Both the position numbers and the translations under genes were made by a program. DNA of 64,000 nt from Prunella strophiata. Its lineage: Eukaryota > Chordata > Aves > Passeriformes > Prunellidae. Of the stretch, positions 39,801 to 52,632 are shown one piece after another. Each line of letters begins with the position of its first letter. The first letter of the stretch is position 1. Below the pieces are notes generated by a model, which saw nothing but the letters and a program-made list of their open reading frames with translations, was not told the origin of the DNA and made no database searches. The stretch spans positions 22,429,569 to 22,493,568 of the forward strand of contig JAZBQD010000001.1 of the NCBI GenBank assembly GCA_036583965.1, given 5' to 3'.

Positions 39801-40396
39801 TGTTTCCCTTTGTACAAGGCAACTGCAGGCTCACTAAATTGGCACTGGCAGTTCTTCACCATCCCTTCTAAATTCATCCTGCTGTGTTCTATTCACACAT
39901 CACCTTGACAGCTCTGGGACTAATACTGCCCCAGGCAGCACCATAAACCAGTGGTGCAGCACTCCCCAGGCAGCTGTGGAAGGGCAAGAGCAGCATTTCC
40001 CTAGGCCCTGGCAATGACTCCTGTGCCAGAACTGGGTAGTATCCAGATACAAGGGAATAATAATGACTATAATAACAAGAATGTGCATCCCTGGCCTTCC
40101 CTGATACCCTTGTCTCAGGCTAAGGACCAAACAGCTGTGGGACTGAACTGTGCCAAAAGGAAGACTCTCATTTCCAGCTGGAGTCATGGCAGTTATGGCC
40201 CAGGCACAGTACACAACAAATCACAAACTACTCACCTTTGTGCAGAGTACCTACACATAACACAAGAGCTACTGCAAGCCCAGGTGAAGCACATTTTCAT
40301 CACATTGTGACACCATCCTTGTAACACCTCCTTTTCCATAAAGAGTTAAACTTTATTGTTCAAGGGTAAAGTAACAGCTAGTCTAACACTTGCAGA
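36888..40396. other. non-coding stretch with a G-rich patch and a T-rich block
   Basis: 37155-37185 is G-rich on the plus strand (four clustered G runs). About 38640-39900 is unusually rich in T and C on the plus strand, unlike the A-leaning flanks, and might be an ancient degraded element. One short frame there reads NLDYCSSLY, faintly like the L2/CR1 reverse-transcriptase end. On the minus strand an excellent donor (CACAAAG|GTGAGTAG) lies near 40237 behind a short open frame with an ATG at about 40347. No gene can be called. Confidence 0.4.
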
Positions 40397-40450
40397 AGGA
40401 TATAGTATATTATACTATAGTATAATATAGTATAGTATATTATAGTACTA
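40397..40450. repeat. AT-only TATAG-type simple repeat, self-complementary
   Basis: The sequence is built of imperfect TATAG/TATAC units (atagtatattatactatag and so on). Because the units are near-palindromic, the whole stretch can fold into hairpins or cruciform DNA. It is flanked by ordinary sequence. Confidence 0.85.
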
Positions 40451-43400
40451 GGTCTTTTTTGTGTTTCCTGATCTTATTAAGTTTTATTACCAGACCATGA
40501 TAAAGTTTGCAAACCAGTAATTTTGGTGATCTACAATAAGTAATGAAATTACAAGAAAATCATGTTAAAACAACATTAAAAGGGAGAGTCATTCTTAACT
40601 GCAGAGTGTGGGAAGCTGCAAGTAAAGCTCCCATTAGCAGTAAATACAGAAGCTTAAAAAAACATTCCTATATATTTGCCAAAACAGATTCAGTGAGGTT
40701 TCCATGCATTAAGGAGGATCATAGGACTCCGAGTTATTTTTTCCTCTTTACTTTCCTGAGCTTACCTGCTGGTTCTTGCTTTACATATTCTAATGGCATG
40801 AACAAATATTTCATTTTAAATTTCACAGGCTCTGTATATAAACCTGTGTACACTTTGAATTGCAGCAGAGAGTTTCTTAGTGGGCAGAGGAGTATTTAGG
40901 GATGTGTCCTGTGCCAGATCATTAAGAAGATTGCTTTACCAGGCTGACTGGTGAGTAGTTTTCAAAGCTGAAGAGAAGTTTCTCAACTGAAGAAATCCTG
41001 AGGTGCACAGAGATTTCACTTTTTTAAGCACAGTAAGAGGAAATCACCAGGTCCAGGCAGGAGGGTGAAAGGTGCCATGTGTGTGTTCTTCCAGGTGGGA
41101 AGAACTGATCCAGGGGCTCTTTCACAGTCTCACAATGATTCATGGGGTCCTTAATTGCAATTCAGGACTTGTCACAGCATTTCCATGGCAAGTCCTGAGC
41201 ACAGCAGTGTTGGGGTGAGCAGTAGCCAGCTGTTCATTCCCAGAGAAGGGAAAGGCCTTGGGGTTTCCCCACAGGGACCTTAGGAGGGGCCAGGCACAGC
41301 ACCAGCAATGGAATCCAGCTGTATTTATTCACTTAAGACAATCAATTCTCTTTGCTTTCCCTGCTTTGAAATTATCATCATTTTGACATCACATGAAATA
41401 AGAAAAATCTGGGATATCTAAGTGCTTCATTTCCAAGAAGTTTGCCAATTCCTTCATTCTCCTCAGTCAATACTGAAAACATCTTTTAGCAGCAGGCTGA
41501 AACAATGATTTTCCAGCATGCCTCTGCTTTCCTTTCTTTTAATGTACAGCCACACTTAAGACATATATTCACTTCATATTGAACTTCACCTCTGCTGGAA
41601 GCCAGAGCAGCTTCAGCAATTAAATTTCAGTTTTAAGTGAGACTTCTGAGGCTTTGGCCCCATGCTCTCCTCCCTAAGACCAGTTACTTTCCTACTAAAT
41701 TAATTTCCTGATCAATATCCCATCAGTGATAATCATTTCAGATCTGACTCCCAGCAAGGATTTTACTGACAACAGAAGATGACCAAAAAAGTCCCGAAGC
41801 ATCATAACAAGCCATCTGTCACTGTTTGCTCTTTCAGACAATTAGTTATCATGTAACACTCACTCTTATTTTCAGCATTTCATTCTACTAAAACATTCTG
41901 ACAGTTCCTCCATTTTATTCATGGGCAAACAAGGTCAATATTTTCTGAAGACAAAAACTAACTTCACTGTTTAGTTCTCTATATTATACATTGACACATG
42001 TCTTTCAATCTAATACCTAGGGCTTGTGTCATACTTAGAGCCAAAAATCCCCTGATTAGATGGAATGTCCTGAGGCTTCAGAATGAATAATGTGAGAATG
42101 AGTTTTGTTTTGTTTTCAAACTACTTTTCAAAATTCAAAGGATGGATTTAATTAAAATGCAAAGTCTTTTCCAAAATTCCTTCTAGTCCTTATTGCCAGC
42201 CTACCTCATGCATATCAATTCCTGAAAAACTAACTCCCCTTCCACAGCAACATTTCAGGGGAAAATACTCAGTGAATTAATTGGCAAGGATGGCATACAG
42301 ACAAATTTCTGGAAATTAATTTCATTATCTACAAACCTAAATTTTCAGGTTTTCCTCTGAGTTTGCCAGCTTTGTCTGTACCCATGCACAAAGCCACGTA
42401 GTTACAGAAGCCACCAAAGCCTGCACAAACACAGCCCAAGTTTACCAATGTCACATAGTTTATGCAAGCACATGCTATTTACTCAGGATCAGTAGAAATC
42501 CTCTTTTACAGAAAATATGGAGCAGTTCTTGGGTATGTTCCTGCCTAGGAGTCCAGGCAATCAGGTATTCTTTGTGCTACATGAAACACTTTAATGAATG
42601 TAAACATTGCTCACACAATCCCACTCCACAATTAGAGCACAACAGGCCTAGCTGAAATTGAAAGAACAGGGCTTGTGCCATTAGCAAACTTCAAAGATCA
42701 CTTTTGCTCTCAGGCAAATCAATGTCAGTTCTCAAACAGGAAAAGGCACAAATCAGAAACATACATTTTATGACATCATAGTCTCCTCTACTGTCTGTCC
42801 CACGTCACAAAGACCACTTAGGTTTTGGGGGATTTTGGGGTTTTTTTTTGAAAGAAGCCAAATACAACTTAAACTGAATTCTTACATCCTTTAAAAATTG
42901 TCTTCACTTAGCTGCTCCCAGTACCACAAAATCTGTAGCGACCCAATGTAACTGCTACACAAATTAATGAATTTCAGTTTACACCTTTTCTCCATTTTAA
43001 TTAGGTCACTTCAGCTTCAAGTTAACCTATTTTTTTAATCTTTTATCCAGCTCAGTGAGAAATCCTTGGACTATTGACTATATTTTCAGGTTTTTAGAGT
43101 CATTTTGAAAATGACTTAGAAAGTAAAAATCTAAAGAACAATTCATACTTTAAGGCACATACAGGCTGTATTTTACAAGTAAGGCTGTTCTGCAGCCCTG
43201 TTGGATTTTCCTACATATTTTTAAAAATGTGACAACTAGAATAAGGAAAAAAGCAAGGTTTTTCTTCATACAAGATTCAGCATGCTAAAGAGTAATTAAA
43301 TAAAGATGTGAACATGACAGACACTACATCCCACTGTAATCTCTTAAATGAAGAAGGGGGTGTCAGTCACTTGAATCTTAGAGCATCTTTGCTACACATC

Positions 43401-46160
43401 TGACCATTTGCTGACCATTTCCTACAGGCAACAGATACCATTACAAGTCACACAATGCCACCGATGTCATCTAAATCCACAAGATATTTATGCTTTAAGA
43501 AAACCAAATTTTTATCTGTTTGAATGCTTGTTTGATGGTGAATGTTATCACCATCATGGAAGTCTGTGGCAAAAAAAACAGTACTGGGCTTGCCAGGGAA
43601 GAAGAGTCATCATATCTGCTACACAGTCCCAAGGCAGAGCTTCATCAGTACCCTCCAGCATGCAAACATCCCAGTTATCAAAGAACAGCAGCACCACTTC
43701 AACCTACTCAGAGCCAAGGTGATAAATCAAGGATGCTTCAACAAGATGGGGAAATGTAGAAAAAGAGAATCTGTCATTGCTGGAAAAAAGTTTGAAAACA
43801 AGTTTTAGGTGAAATGGATATCATTTATACATATGAAGCAGAAATAAAGCAGAAAAAAAAGACCTCTCCTGCTATTCTCTATTGACTCAGACCATTTTGT
43901 TTTACTTCTTCTCTGCTGGGTTACCAGCACTAAGGTCACCTACAGCTTTGTGAATTGGTAGTTTTAGCTGGAGAGAAAACATCCTCAATTTTGAAATCAG
44001 AAGGTAAAACCAGCAAAGAAAGTAAATGGGCATGAACCCAGAAACCAACATAGACCTCTTTGGAAGCACCTGTAAATCTTCCTCAGTATAATGGCATATT
44101 CTCCCCTCAATCAGTTAATCAAACTCATCTCTGCCATCCTTCATTTCTCTGCACTTTTTTATGTGGTATATTTTGATAGGAGGAGTTCTCACTTTTCCAT
44201 GCTGCAAGAGAATTCCACACTCAAAGTATTGGGAGAGGGCTGAGGAGAAGAAAAAGGAAAAAATACTGGGAATGAAAGGTCATTTTCAGGAACCAGAAAG
44301 GCTGGAACTAGCATGAACCAAACCACTTAGAAAGAACAGCAGGCTTGGGCTGCAGTTCTTGCTGCTCCAAAACAGGAGCTATAGAAAAAAGAAGATATTT
44401 CAAGGGCTGCTCTCAAACAGGCTGGCTCTTCGTGGGTCATACAGCAACTGGTAGAAGCCATTTCACTGAGCCAGAGCAAAGGGTACAAACTTCAGGGAGG
44501 AGCAGCTCTGTACAAGCTTCTTTACTGAAAAAATGAATTGAAAAGGAGTTAAGAACTCATTTTCCACAATGTGACTTTGCAGCCAAAACAATAAACAGTG
44601 GAAAGAAGGATAGCAAGTTGTAAAATAAAAAGCCTTTTTTTTTACTATTGACAAAAAGCAAGTTTTGTGGGACAGCCATGCACACTAGATCACTTAAAAC
44701 TCACTGACCTTCTTTAAAAGCCTTAATGAGTCCATTACATTCTCCTTGTGCTGCAATAAAGTTCAGAAGCTCTGTGTAACAATGAGTGTGTAGCTTGGTT
44801 AGAAAAGCACAGCTCTTGGAGGAAAGAGCAGCACATGTCACTGAAACAGTAGAACTCTAAAAATGCCCATCCATTTCTTACTATTGTTTCACTGGGAAAA
44901 CTCTTCAAGCTACTCGTACCATTTTAATTGTCATACTTAAGCATAAACAAAAAAAAAAAAAAAAAAAAAACAAAAAAAAAACCAAAAAAAAAACAACACA
45001 TCAACAAGGGAAAAAACCCACCAAAAATTCAGCACACCCTTCCCCTCACACAGAGACAGTGCTTGTGGCTTTTGTCTGTATTTGTCAGGAAGGCTGTTCA
45101 TCATGTTTACACAGAATTTACAAAGTGCCCATTTGTAGATAACACAACAGCCACACAAATGGCAGATCATCTGGCAATACAAGGGAAGATCTTTCTTTGT
45201 ATCAACTGCAATAAGATGTGGTGTGGTAAGGTAACATTGATCTTGTTTCCATTCCATTTATCTTGGGTAGTTTGTAACTCATATGGGCTTCTGAAGATCC
45301 TTGAATAAAAGGAGGAGTTCAGCACACAAAAAAGGAAAACCTGCACAATACAACTGAGACTTGAGTGAAAACAGAGGAGACCCTGCCACAGAACATCTGC
45401 TGCTTTTTTCAAATATTTTCAGTAAAAAAGCTCAAGTTTTATGATCTGGAATTTAGATAGTTTTTTTATCTCTGTGCTTTTTAAATAGATCTTCTTCAAG
45501 AGATGGATGTGAACATGACTGTACACAACAGCAAGCTGTTCCTGGGGGTCGATTACCACAGAAGAATTGGGTTTATCCTGTACCTGCACTTTATCAGCTT
45601 TGAAATCCTTTAATGGAGCACCAGTTCCCAAGACACAGAGCTGCCTGCCTCACATCATATACAAGACGCTGACAATTTCTCCACACCATAGGTTCAGTTC
45701 AGCAAAGCATGGCAAAGATGCAATAACTAAAGCTTAAGCAAACTGAAAACCACTCACAAAAGCTCAGAGGCTTCAGAGAACAGAGCCATCAACAACTTCA
45801 TTGTATTAATGTTTTGCAGACAGGATGATTTTGCAGGATTTTTAAGACTCTAACATGCAATGGATTCTTTGGCCTCCCAGAAGGGCTACAAAATCAATTT
45901 AAGGAAATTTAGATGAATCACAAATAAATCATGCAGACTGATGCTCACAAAACACTAACAAATACAAGCTATTCCCATTTCATCATGATTCCAGTCACCA
46001 CACCAACATGGCTTCAGTAAGAAGCCATGATTCACACAGCTGCTGCCCCTCTGCAGTATGGGCCAGAGCAGCATGGATTCAGAAATGAAGTTGCACAGCT
46101 GTCACCGAAGCCTGTGGCAAATACCCTTTAGCTTCTGAGTGCCTGTGGTGACAACCTTAC
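40451..46160. other. single-copy non-coding stretch
   Basis: It includes a T/G run at 42818-42852 and the A-rich tract at 44946-45000. Minus-strand frames following acceptor-like tracts occur near 44.53, 45.2 and 45.65 kb but do not join in phase or lack donors. No gene is supported. Confidence 0.4.
44946..45000. repeat. A-rich low-complexity tract
   Basis: Three long A runs are separated by single c or cc. The long Lys-rich (plus) and Phe-rich (minus) frames that overlap it are artefacts. It has no recognised retroposon body. Confidence 0.9.
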
Positions 46161-46266
46161 AAATGTTTCTTTCCAGAGGACTAGGAAACTCAGGAATGGG
46201 AGCTTCAGCTGCAGCTCTACCACACAAGAATTGATCTCATCCAGACCTTCAGAAAATTTCTTTAGT
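46161..46266 (-). other. candidate internal exon, unidentified
   Basis: A very strong acceptor (aagcaaattttttttgcag) precedes 46266 and a strong donor ACATTT|GTAAGGTTG follows 46161. The 106-bp segment is open when entered with one base of a split codon and leaves in phase 0. The peptide begins KKFSEGLDEINSCVVELQL and continues as a Leu/Phe-rich helix-like run. A random segment of this length is open in at least one frame nearly half the time, so the splice sites are the main support. Confidence 0.22.
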
Positions 46267-49200
46267 CTGCAAAAAAAATTTGCTTGTTGAAGTTTTCAAA
46301 ATGTCAGGAGTAATGTCTGTACATGTATTTCTTTAATTTCAGGTGACTGGGATTAAAGCATCACTTAGCATTTCTCAGAATGAATTATTCAGTCAAGCTG
46401 CACATTTGCATTCAAGTTTTCTGCCCTAGTAACATATTGCAGGAAGCTTTGTATATTTAAAAAGGAGGCTCCATCTTTTAACAATGCAAAACACCCAATC
46501 CTCCCTCCCACAAAAGAATGGTCCTGGACCTGTGTTTCACAAAATTGGTATCTGCACAGTTTTCTGCATGTGATTTAAGACAGTGTTTCAGTATTTCAGT
46601 TAAAAGAACATCCCAATATGACACCAACCTTCCCTTTGTTTTAATACAACCCAAGCACCTGAATTTCAGAGGTCATTTACTGGACTCCTGTGGTTATTCA
46701 GAGAATATGGGAGGAGGAAAGGCTAAGAGAATATATCTTCACTAGTTTTAATCAGAAAACAAAGAAAGAAAAATCCCACATAAGTTTGACCTCAGCTCTA
46801 AGGGAAGAGTTTTTCCTTGGCATGTAACAGCTTAATTTAACAGACAAAGAAATTCAGTTCAAGGCATATTTTGTTTCCTTTGTGTTTTAGCATCAGCTAC
46901 TTTGAAGGGAAAAATACTTAAGCTCCCTGCTGCATGAATGCTTCTGTTGTATAAATAACATAACCTCTTTGCATTATCAGTCACAGTATAAAATATCTGA
47001 TATTCAAACCCTACAGGGCTCACAATTTAGCATTTTAAATTAGAGTTCTGCCTCAAAGACTCACAACAAGCTCTTCCATTCCACTTTTAATGTCTTTCAC
47101 AGTTGATGAAGGTTGTGGATGAGATCTCAAAAAAAAAAAAAAATCCCCTCCTCCCTACCTCTGACAACTTCACAGAGAAAACTTGCTTTCATATTCTTGC
47201 CTTGTTACAGCTATGTTTGTGCATTCCTAATCACATGAATATCACTCATTCTTCTTTGAAATAACTTGTACTGTTGTACCAGGAACAGTCCTGGTTTGTG
47301 CAGGATGAGCAAAGAGAAGGGATCAGCTTTCATTTGCCACTACCAGTTTACCAGGTGGGACAACTCTCTGAGCGTTAGATCTCATTTACCATGAGGGATA
47401 GTTTTAGTTGGGAAGCTTTTAAATTCTCTTTTTACTGTACCTTGCAGGGAATTATATTGTAGCAATAAAAGCATAATAAAAACTAAGTATCAGGTGAATA
47501 CACTAATATTCCAGAGAGCAGCACACTCACTTACAATGGCATTGCATCCCTGTATGTAAGACCTTCTTGCACCCCACACTGAACAAAAACTGAAGTGGAT
47601 CACAGCAATAGCCAAGGAACAACAATCCTGCTACTTCCCAGAAAAAGTTCACAAATAGAGGTGCATTTGCCAAGTCTGCAAATAACACTACATTCTTGGC
47701 TATAAGATGTAGCCAGTCTTCATTTCAATTACTTTTTACCTCCACTTTAATGCAGTCTTCTCACCTTCACCTGGAAGGCTCTGTGTAACTCAAGCTTTCT
47801 CAATTCATATAGCTAAGGAGTTCCAAGTTTGCTTATCAGCAGATTTTTATTTCAATTTCTTTCCCCCTGCCCCTTTATCCATTCTCCTTACTAATCATCT
47901 TCCCTTTCAGAGGGAGGGGGGGGAGAGAACAAAAAGGAAGAGAAATTCCAGTTCTCATGCTTTCCAAATATGCCAAAATGCAGAAGTTACATTAAAATCC
48001 TGTATCTCTGGGATAAACACTAGTGAAAGCAAAGCTGGAGGAACAGCCTGAGTAAGGTTAGCTTTGTGGCTGTATTATAGTTCACCTAATGCTGGAACCA
48101 CCTGGTCAGGTTTCTAAAAGATGCAAATAAACGTGAGCAACATTTCAGCTGTTGTAACCATAGCTCGTGCTGAGTGACCCAGCCAGACCCAAGTGGAAAG
48201 ATGGCTGTCTAAAGCTGCTTTGCTTTATCAATCTATCCCCTCTTAAAGCTAAGACTCATTTCCTGCTTTGCCTGTTAATTTCAGTCTCAGTAAAGATATA
48301 GAATATCTCAGTGGTTCCATTATTCATCCTTCAGATCCTAGACAAAGTGCTACCCAGTACTGGCTGCAGGGAATTTCTCTCACACAAAGGAAAGAGAGGG
48401 GTGAACTCCAGGAACTGTACTGCAGACCGGGATGGCAGGAGTGGTTTGGATGCTGCAGGATATTCACGTGGCTGTAGAGCAGTTAGAAATTATTTCATCT
48501 CTACTGTGGCAAAGACAACAATATTAAAGATATCTGGTAGAAAAGAGCTAAGAAATAAAGAATGAGGAGGGACAGGAAAGCTTACAGACAAGTTATAATA
48601 TTTGATACAGCAGAACACTCCCTTTAGCAACATAATGCTCAGGAACAATAAAAGTCAGAGATCTGCTGAAGACTTTAGTAGTGGAGATGGAAGCAGAAAC
48701 TGTCTTGATCTTCAGTCCTTTAAATAAAAGGGGGCTGGAACTACATCCTTTTGATGCCTAATTTCTATACTGTATGAACCCTTGACCTCAAAGAATTAAT
48801 TTACTAACAAGATAATGACATAATGCATAGCTGAAGGGGAGGGTTTTCTGCCTGGGATCCTATCAAAGAGGAGAAATATGTGGACTGCTAAAAAGTAGCA
48901 GGGATGGATGGATGGATATTCATAATGCCTCCCCTTTTTCTCCTCTTTGTAGTTGCATTAAAGTGAGAGGGATAAACATTTATTTCATCACTAAACATCA
49001 GAAGTACTTGCTTTATTATTTTACAGTTTTGCATGTTGTCAGCATTTTGACTGGCAGCTTCTATGCATTTTATTGCTGTCACTGTATAAACAACACATAT
49101 AGATTGATTTTGTATACAGCATACATCTTCCCTCATTAGATCCCACAGCTGTTCCTGCATTATGGCATCATTCCCCACCTTTCAAAAATAAAATATTTAA

Positions 49201-49428
49201 TACATTTATTCCTTTGTTTATATCACAACAATTATAGACAAAATGCCTCAATAAATCCCTTTTTTTGCCAATATGCAGTGGCAACAAGCAAACACTGGGT
49301 TTGCACCCAGATTCCCTTACTCAGAAGGCAACAGCTGGCAAAAGTAGAATTCCATAAAGGTTTTGCTAGTGTCTTAGTACACAAAGACAAGGGTCCATCC
49401 TCTCTCCTCCTCTCCAGCTGGAGACTAC
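46267..49428. other. single-copy non-coding stretch
   Basis: It includes a (GGAT)4 microsatellite at 48902-48917 and a short minus-strand frame at 49.15 kb after an acceptor-like tract. Plus-strand open frames at 48.27-48.57 kb show no domain. No gene is supported. Confidence 0.45.
48902..48917. repeat. (GGAT)4 microsatellite
   Basis: Four perfect ggat units. Very short. Confidence 0.85.
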
Positions 49429-49514
49429 CCCATCCAGAGCTGCTTCTGGACACCCTGGCACCTCGAGGCCTGTGACATGCATGTCAAAAGGATGGCATGG
49501 AGGAGAGACGTTCC
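49429..49514 (-). other. candidate internal exon
   Basis: The acceptor gtctgcattttcctgcag precedes 49514 and the donor GATGGG|GTAGTC follows 49429. It is open in phase 0 (begins GTSLLHAILLTCMSQASRC), which matches the phase-0 exit of the candidate at 49764-49897. All three frames are fairly open here, including on the opposite strand, so the evidence is weak. Confidence 0.18.
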
Positions 49515-49763
49515 CTGCAGGAAAATGCAGACACAGCACCTGGAGAACAGCATCCCACACATCCCTAGGGACCTGGCACAGTCCCAGGTACATGCTGCTT
49601 TCCAAACCCGTAGCTGAAAAGGGTCTTGCAGGAAATTCCCACATCATAGGGTGAACCTATGACCCTGTATTCCTTCAAAATCCTACAGGAGTGTGTGTTA
49701 TGGGGTATCCTGGTGAAACACGCACACGGTCAATGCAGGGCTTCTGCTGAGCCCAGAGTTTAC

Positions 49764-49897
49764 CTGCAGAACCCAGAAAGCAGCAGGCAATCTAGATAAG
49801 AAACAACAGCTTGCTTGGGAATACAGATGGCAATGGAGCTGGAAGTACTGCCCAGTGCCTGCAATTCCAAAATGCTTAACTCCTGTAGCTACAATTA
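49764..49897 (-). other. candidate internal exon
   Basis: Textbook splice sites: acceptor taatttcttctgctttgtctctacag before 49897 and donor TTCTGCAG|GTAAACTCT after 49764. The 134-bp segment is open in one frame, entered with two bases of a split codon (for example KHFGIAGTGQYFQLH), and leaves in phase 0. The product is unknown. It could be a pseudo-exon, although both sites score well by eye. Confidence 0.22.
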
Positions 49898-52632
49898 CTG
49901 TAGAGACAAAGCAGAAGAAATTAAACACAATTCAGCTGCCTAGTTTCAGTAGTAGCATACAAACTTGCCTTCAGAAACAGCAGGGCTGCAGAAATAAGTC
50001 TTACACATGACAGGCCATTATGTCAGATTCACAGCAAGAGCAACGTGCTTCACATCAAACCTGCAATAACCCACTGTCAGCTTCTGGAATTCACAGCAAA
50101 AAGGGTGAGGACAAAGAGCCCTGTGCTCAACTTGGAAAGACAAGATAATGGAACAATAAAAAAGAAATTATTTTGTCATAATTTCGCCCTCTACAGAGTT
50201 ACTTAACCACTTAGAAGCATTAAAGGGAGGCACAAAAATAATGAGAATGTGATGAGAGGAGCAATATTGCCCACAAGAAAAAAAACCAAATAAACAAGCA
50301 AAAAAATCCAATATATTTTTCCTATAAAATGCAGTGTATTTACAATCATAAACATTTATTATTACTATACAAAAACAGTGTACAGTCATATTCAGAAAAT
50401 CAAATTAGAAAATGCACAATCATTTGCTATTGGCAGCTAAGGAAGGACTACTTGCTGCATCCCCACCTCTGGCTTAAGTGGACACAACAGAAACTGTTTG
50501 AAAAGCTCTTTCGTGGCTGCAAATCAGCCTATGCAGCTGAAGGCAGTCTCTGACATAAACATGGGGTGGCCCCAAAGAAGTTTTGGGTGAAAGGTACCAG
50601 GAAAAAACTGTCATTAACAGGGCCTGAAGGACAAGAGGAAGCCCACAGACTCTTCATAAAGAAGTGATGTTCTTCTCAACACTCCTCAGAAGAGTGATGT
50701 TTTATCAAACTCAAACAACATTTTCCAGCACTTTTATATGTTGCCATTTGAAAAACTCCAAAAGCTATAAAACTTAGCCTAAAGCCTTTGGGAAGAGCTG
50801 GCTGAGACTCATCACCTCTGCAAATCCCTGCTGAAGGCACAAGGGGGGCTGCTGGCAGGGCACCTCTTTTCCTCTAGCATGGGGAAGCACCTGCAACAGC
50901 CTGGCCCTGGCTGCCTCAGGAAATACCTGCCTTTGGAGGAGTGTTGTCTCAAAGCAATCATTTCAGCTATGGAGGAAAACATGCTGGTTTGTGTTTTAAA
51001 GGCCTGAGCTTCACAGAACAGCAGGCACAGAAGGATTGGGACACAGATGGAGAGAAGAGCACATTGCACACACTATTTTTATAAATTATTATTTTGAATA
51101 CACTCTGATTGCTGCTACAGAAAGTAGCCCAATTACAGAGAAACTCAGTAGGAATACCTTGTATCAGAAGGAGTCCATAACACTAAGGAAAACGGAAAAA
51201 AAAAAAAACTACTTAGGAGTCCTGTCTTTGTAATTTTTTTCCTATATACTTTCGGTAAGAGTCATCCAAATTCAATTTATTAGGAAATTCTTTGATTCAT
51301 TCAGCATTACTGGCAATATTACCCAGTATATTCAACAGTATTTATGCTAAAGGAAAGCTATATATATAATGTGACAATTATGTTTACTTGTTAATTTTTA
51401 TTGGTTTGGTAAAAGAAGTACTCCTAATAGTCTGTTTTCCATTTTTGGCATGTCTCTATTGCTTCATTATGTGATTTCACAGTCTCCATTAATGAATCAA
51501 AATAAAAACCTAAGCAATATTATAAATGTAGCAAGCAACCATCTGTTTTGCCTTAATTACCAAAAAATTTTAATGCATCTGTGCAAGCCTCTTTTGAATT
51601 CCAGTATTCTCATTTCTCTGTGAACAAAAACTACTATGAAAGAACAGTTCATATAAGGCAACTCTGTCCAACAATACAAGGTATAGATGAAGTCCAACTG
51701 CCCTTTTTCTCATGATAAAAGCTGCAAGAAAATAAGCAACTGTACTGTATATGTGGATTAGTGCTTCAAAGAAATCATGAAAGCAAGTTTTACATACCGT
51801 CACATTCAAATTAATTTCATTACATGTCCTCAAATTACAAGTTGCAGGTCAGTGATTGCATGAATATATATATAAACTATATTTGTGACCCCAGTTAAGC
51901 TGAACCCAAACCCTCCTGCTCACTGAAGACATCAACATTCAGAATTTTGCAAACATTGTATTTTCTCTCCCTAGGTGTCTTTCATTATCATAATCATTCA
52001 TAAGTATTTAACTGCATTTCTACTAATTGATTTTCACAACCTGGCCAACCAAAACACATAAGATAAAAGAATGTTTTAAATATTCAACTATTTAATAAGA
52101 AAATCAACCAAAGCAGAAAATTTCAGCATACAAACCTCAAATTTTAAAAAGCAACTTTCCCAAAGGAGAGAAGTCTACAAAAGCACTCAAAGCAAACGAG
52201 AAGAAAAATCACAGCTTTAACACTGTGTTTCACAAATTCAAAAACTATTTTTAGGCATTTTGGAGCACAGAAATTGCACATATTGGGACATCACCAAACA
52301 CAGCAGAAAGTCCATTGAAACCACATTTATCAAGCAGTACATTTAAGACACTACCACAATTTGTATTAATTCCAAGGAAACAAATAAGCTTTAAACAATG
52401 AAAGGCGTGTAAATAAAGTAACACACAGGAGAAGACTGTGCAATATAAAATGGTAGAGAATAAGAAAAGGTGGCAATGCAAAAAATAAACAGAACATTGA
52501 AAATGTCTAGATTATCTACACTGCCTAGATTATGGGCATGAGAGTCAGCACAACTGCATTCTTATCTAGGTACCAAAATAGGCATCAGAAGCCAACCTAA
52601 GCAAAATACTTTCATCATCCAGAATACCCAGG
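49898..52632. other. single-copy non-coding stretch
   Basis: Nothing recognised. A minus-strand open frame (51570-51833) begins just before an acceptor-like tract (ttgcttattttcttgcag) and stays open to a stop, without a good donor. Short TA runs lie at 51359 and 51865. Confidence 0.45.

Noticed and set aside
44928..45308. Long frames over the A-rich tract
   Set aside because: Poly-Lys and poly-Phe readings of a low-complexity tract, not coding evidence.
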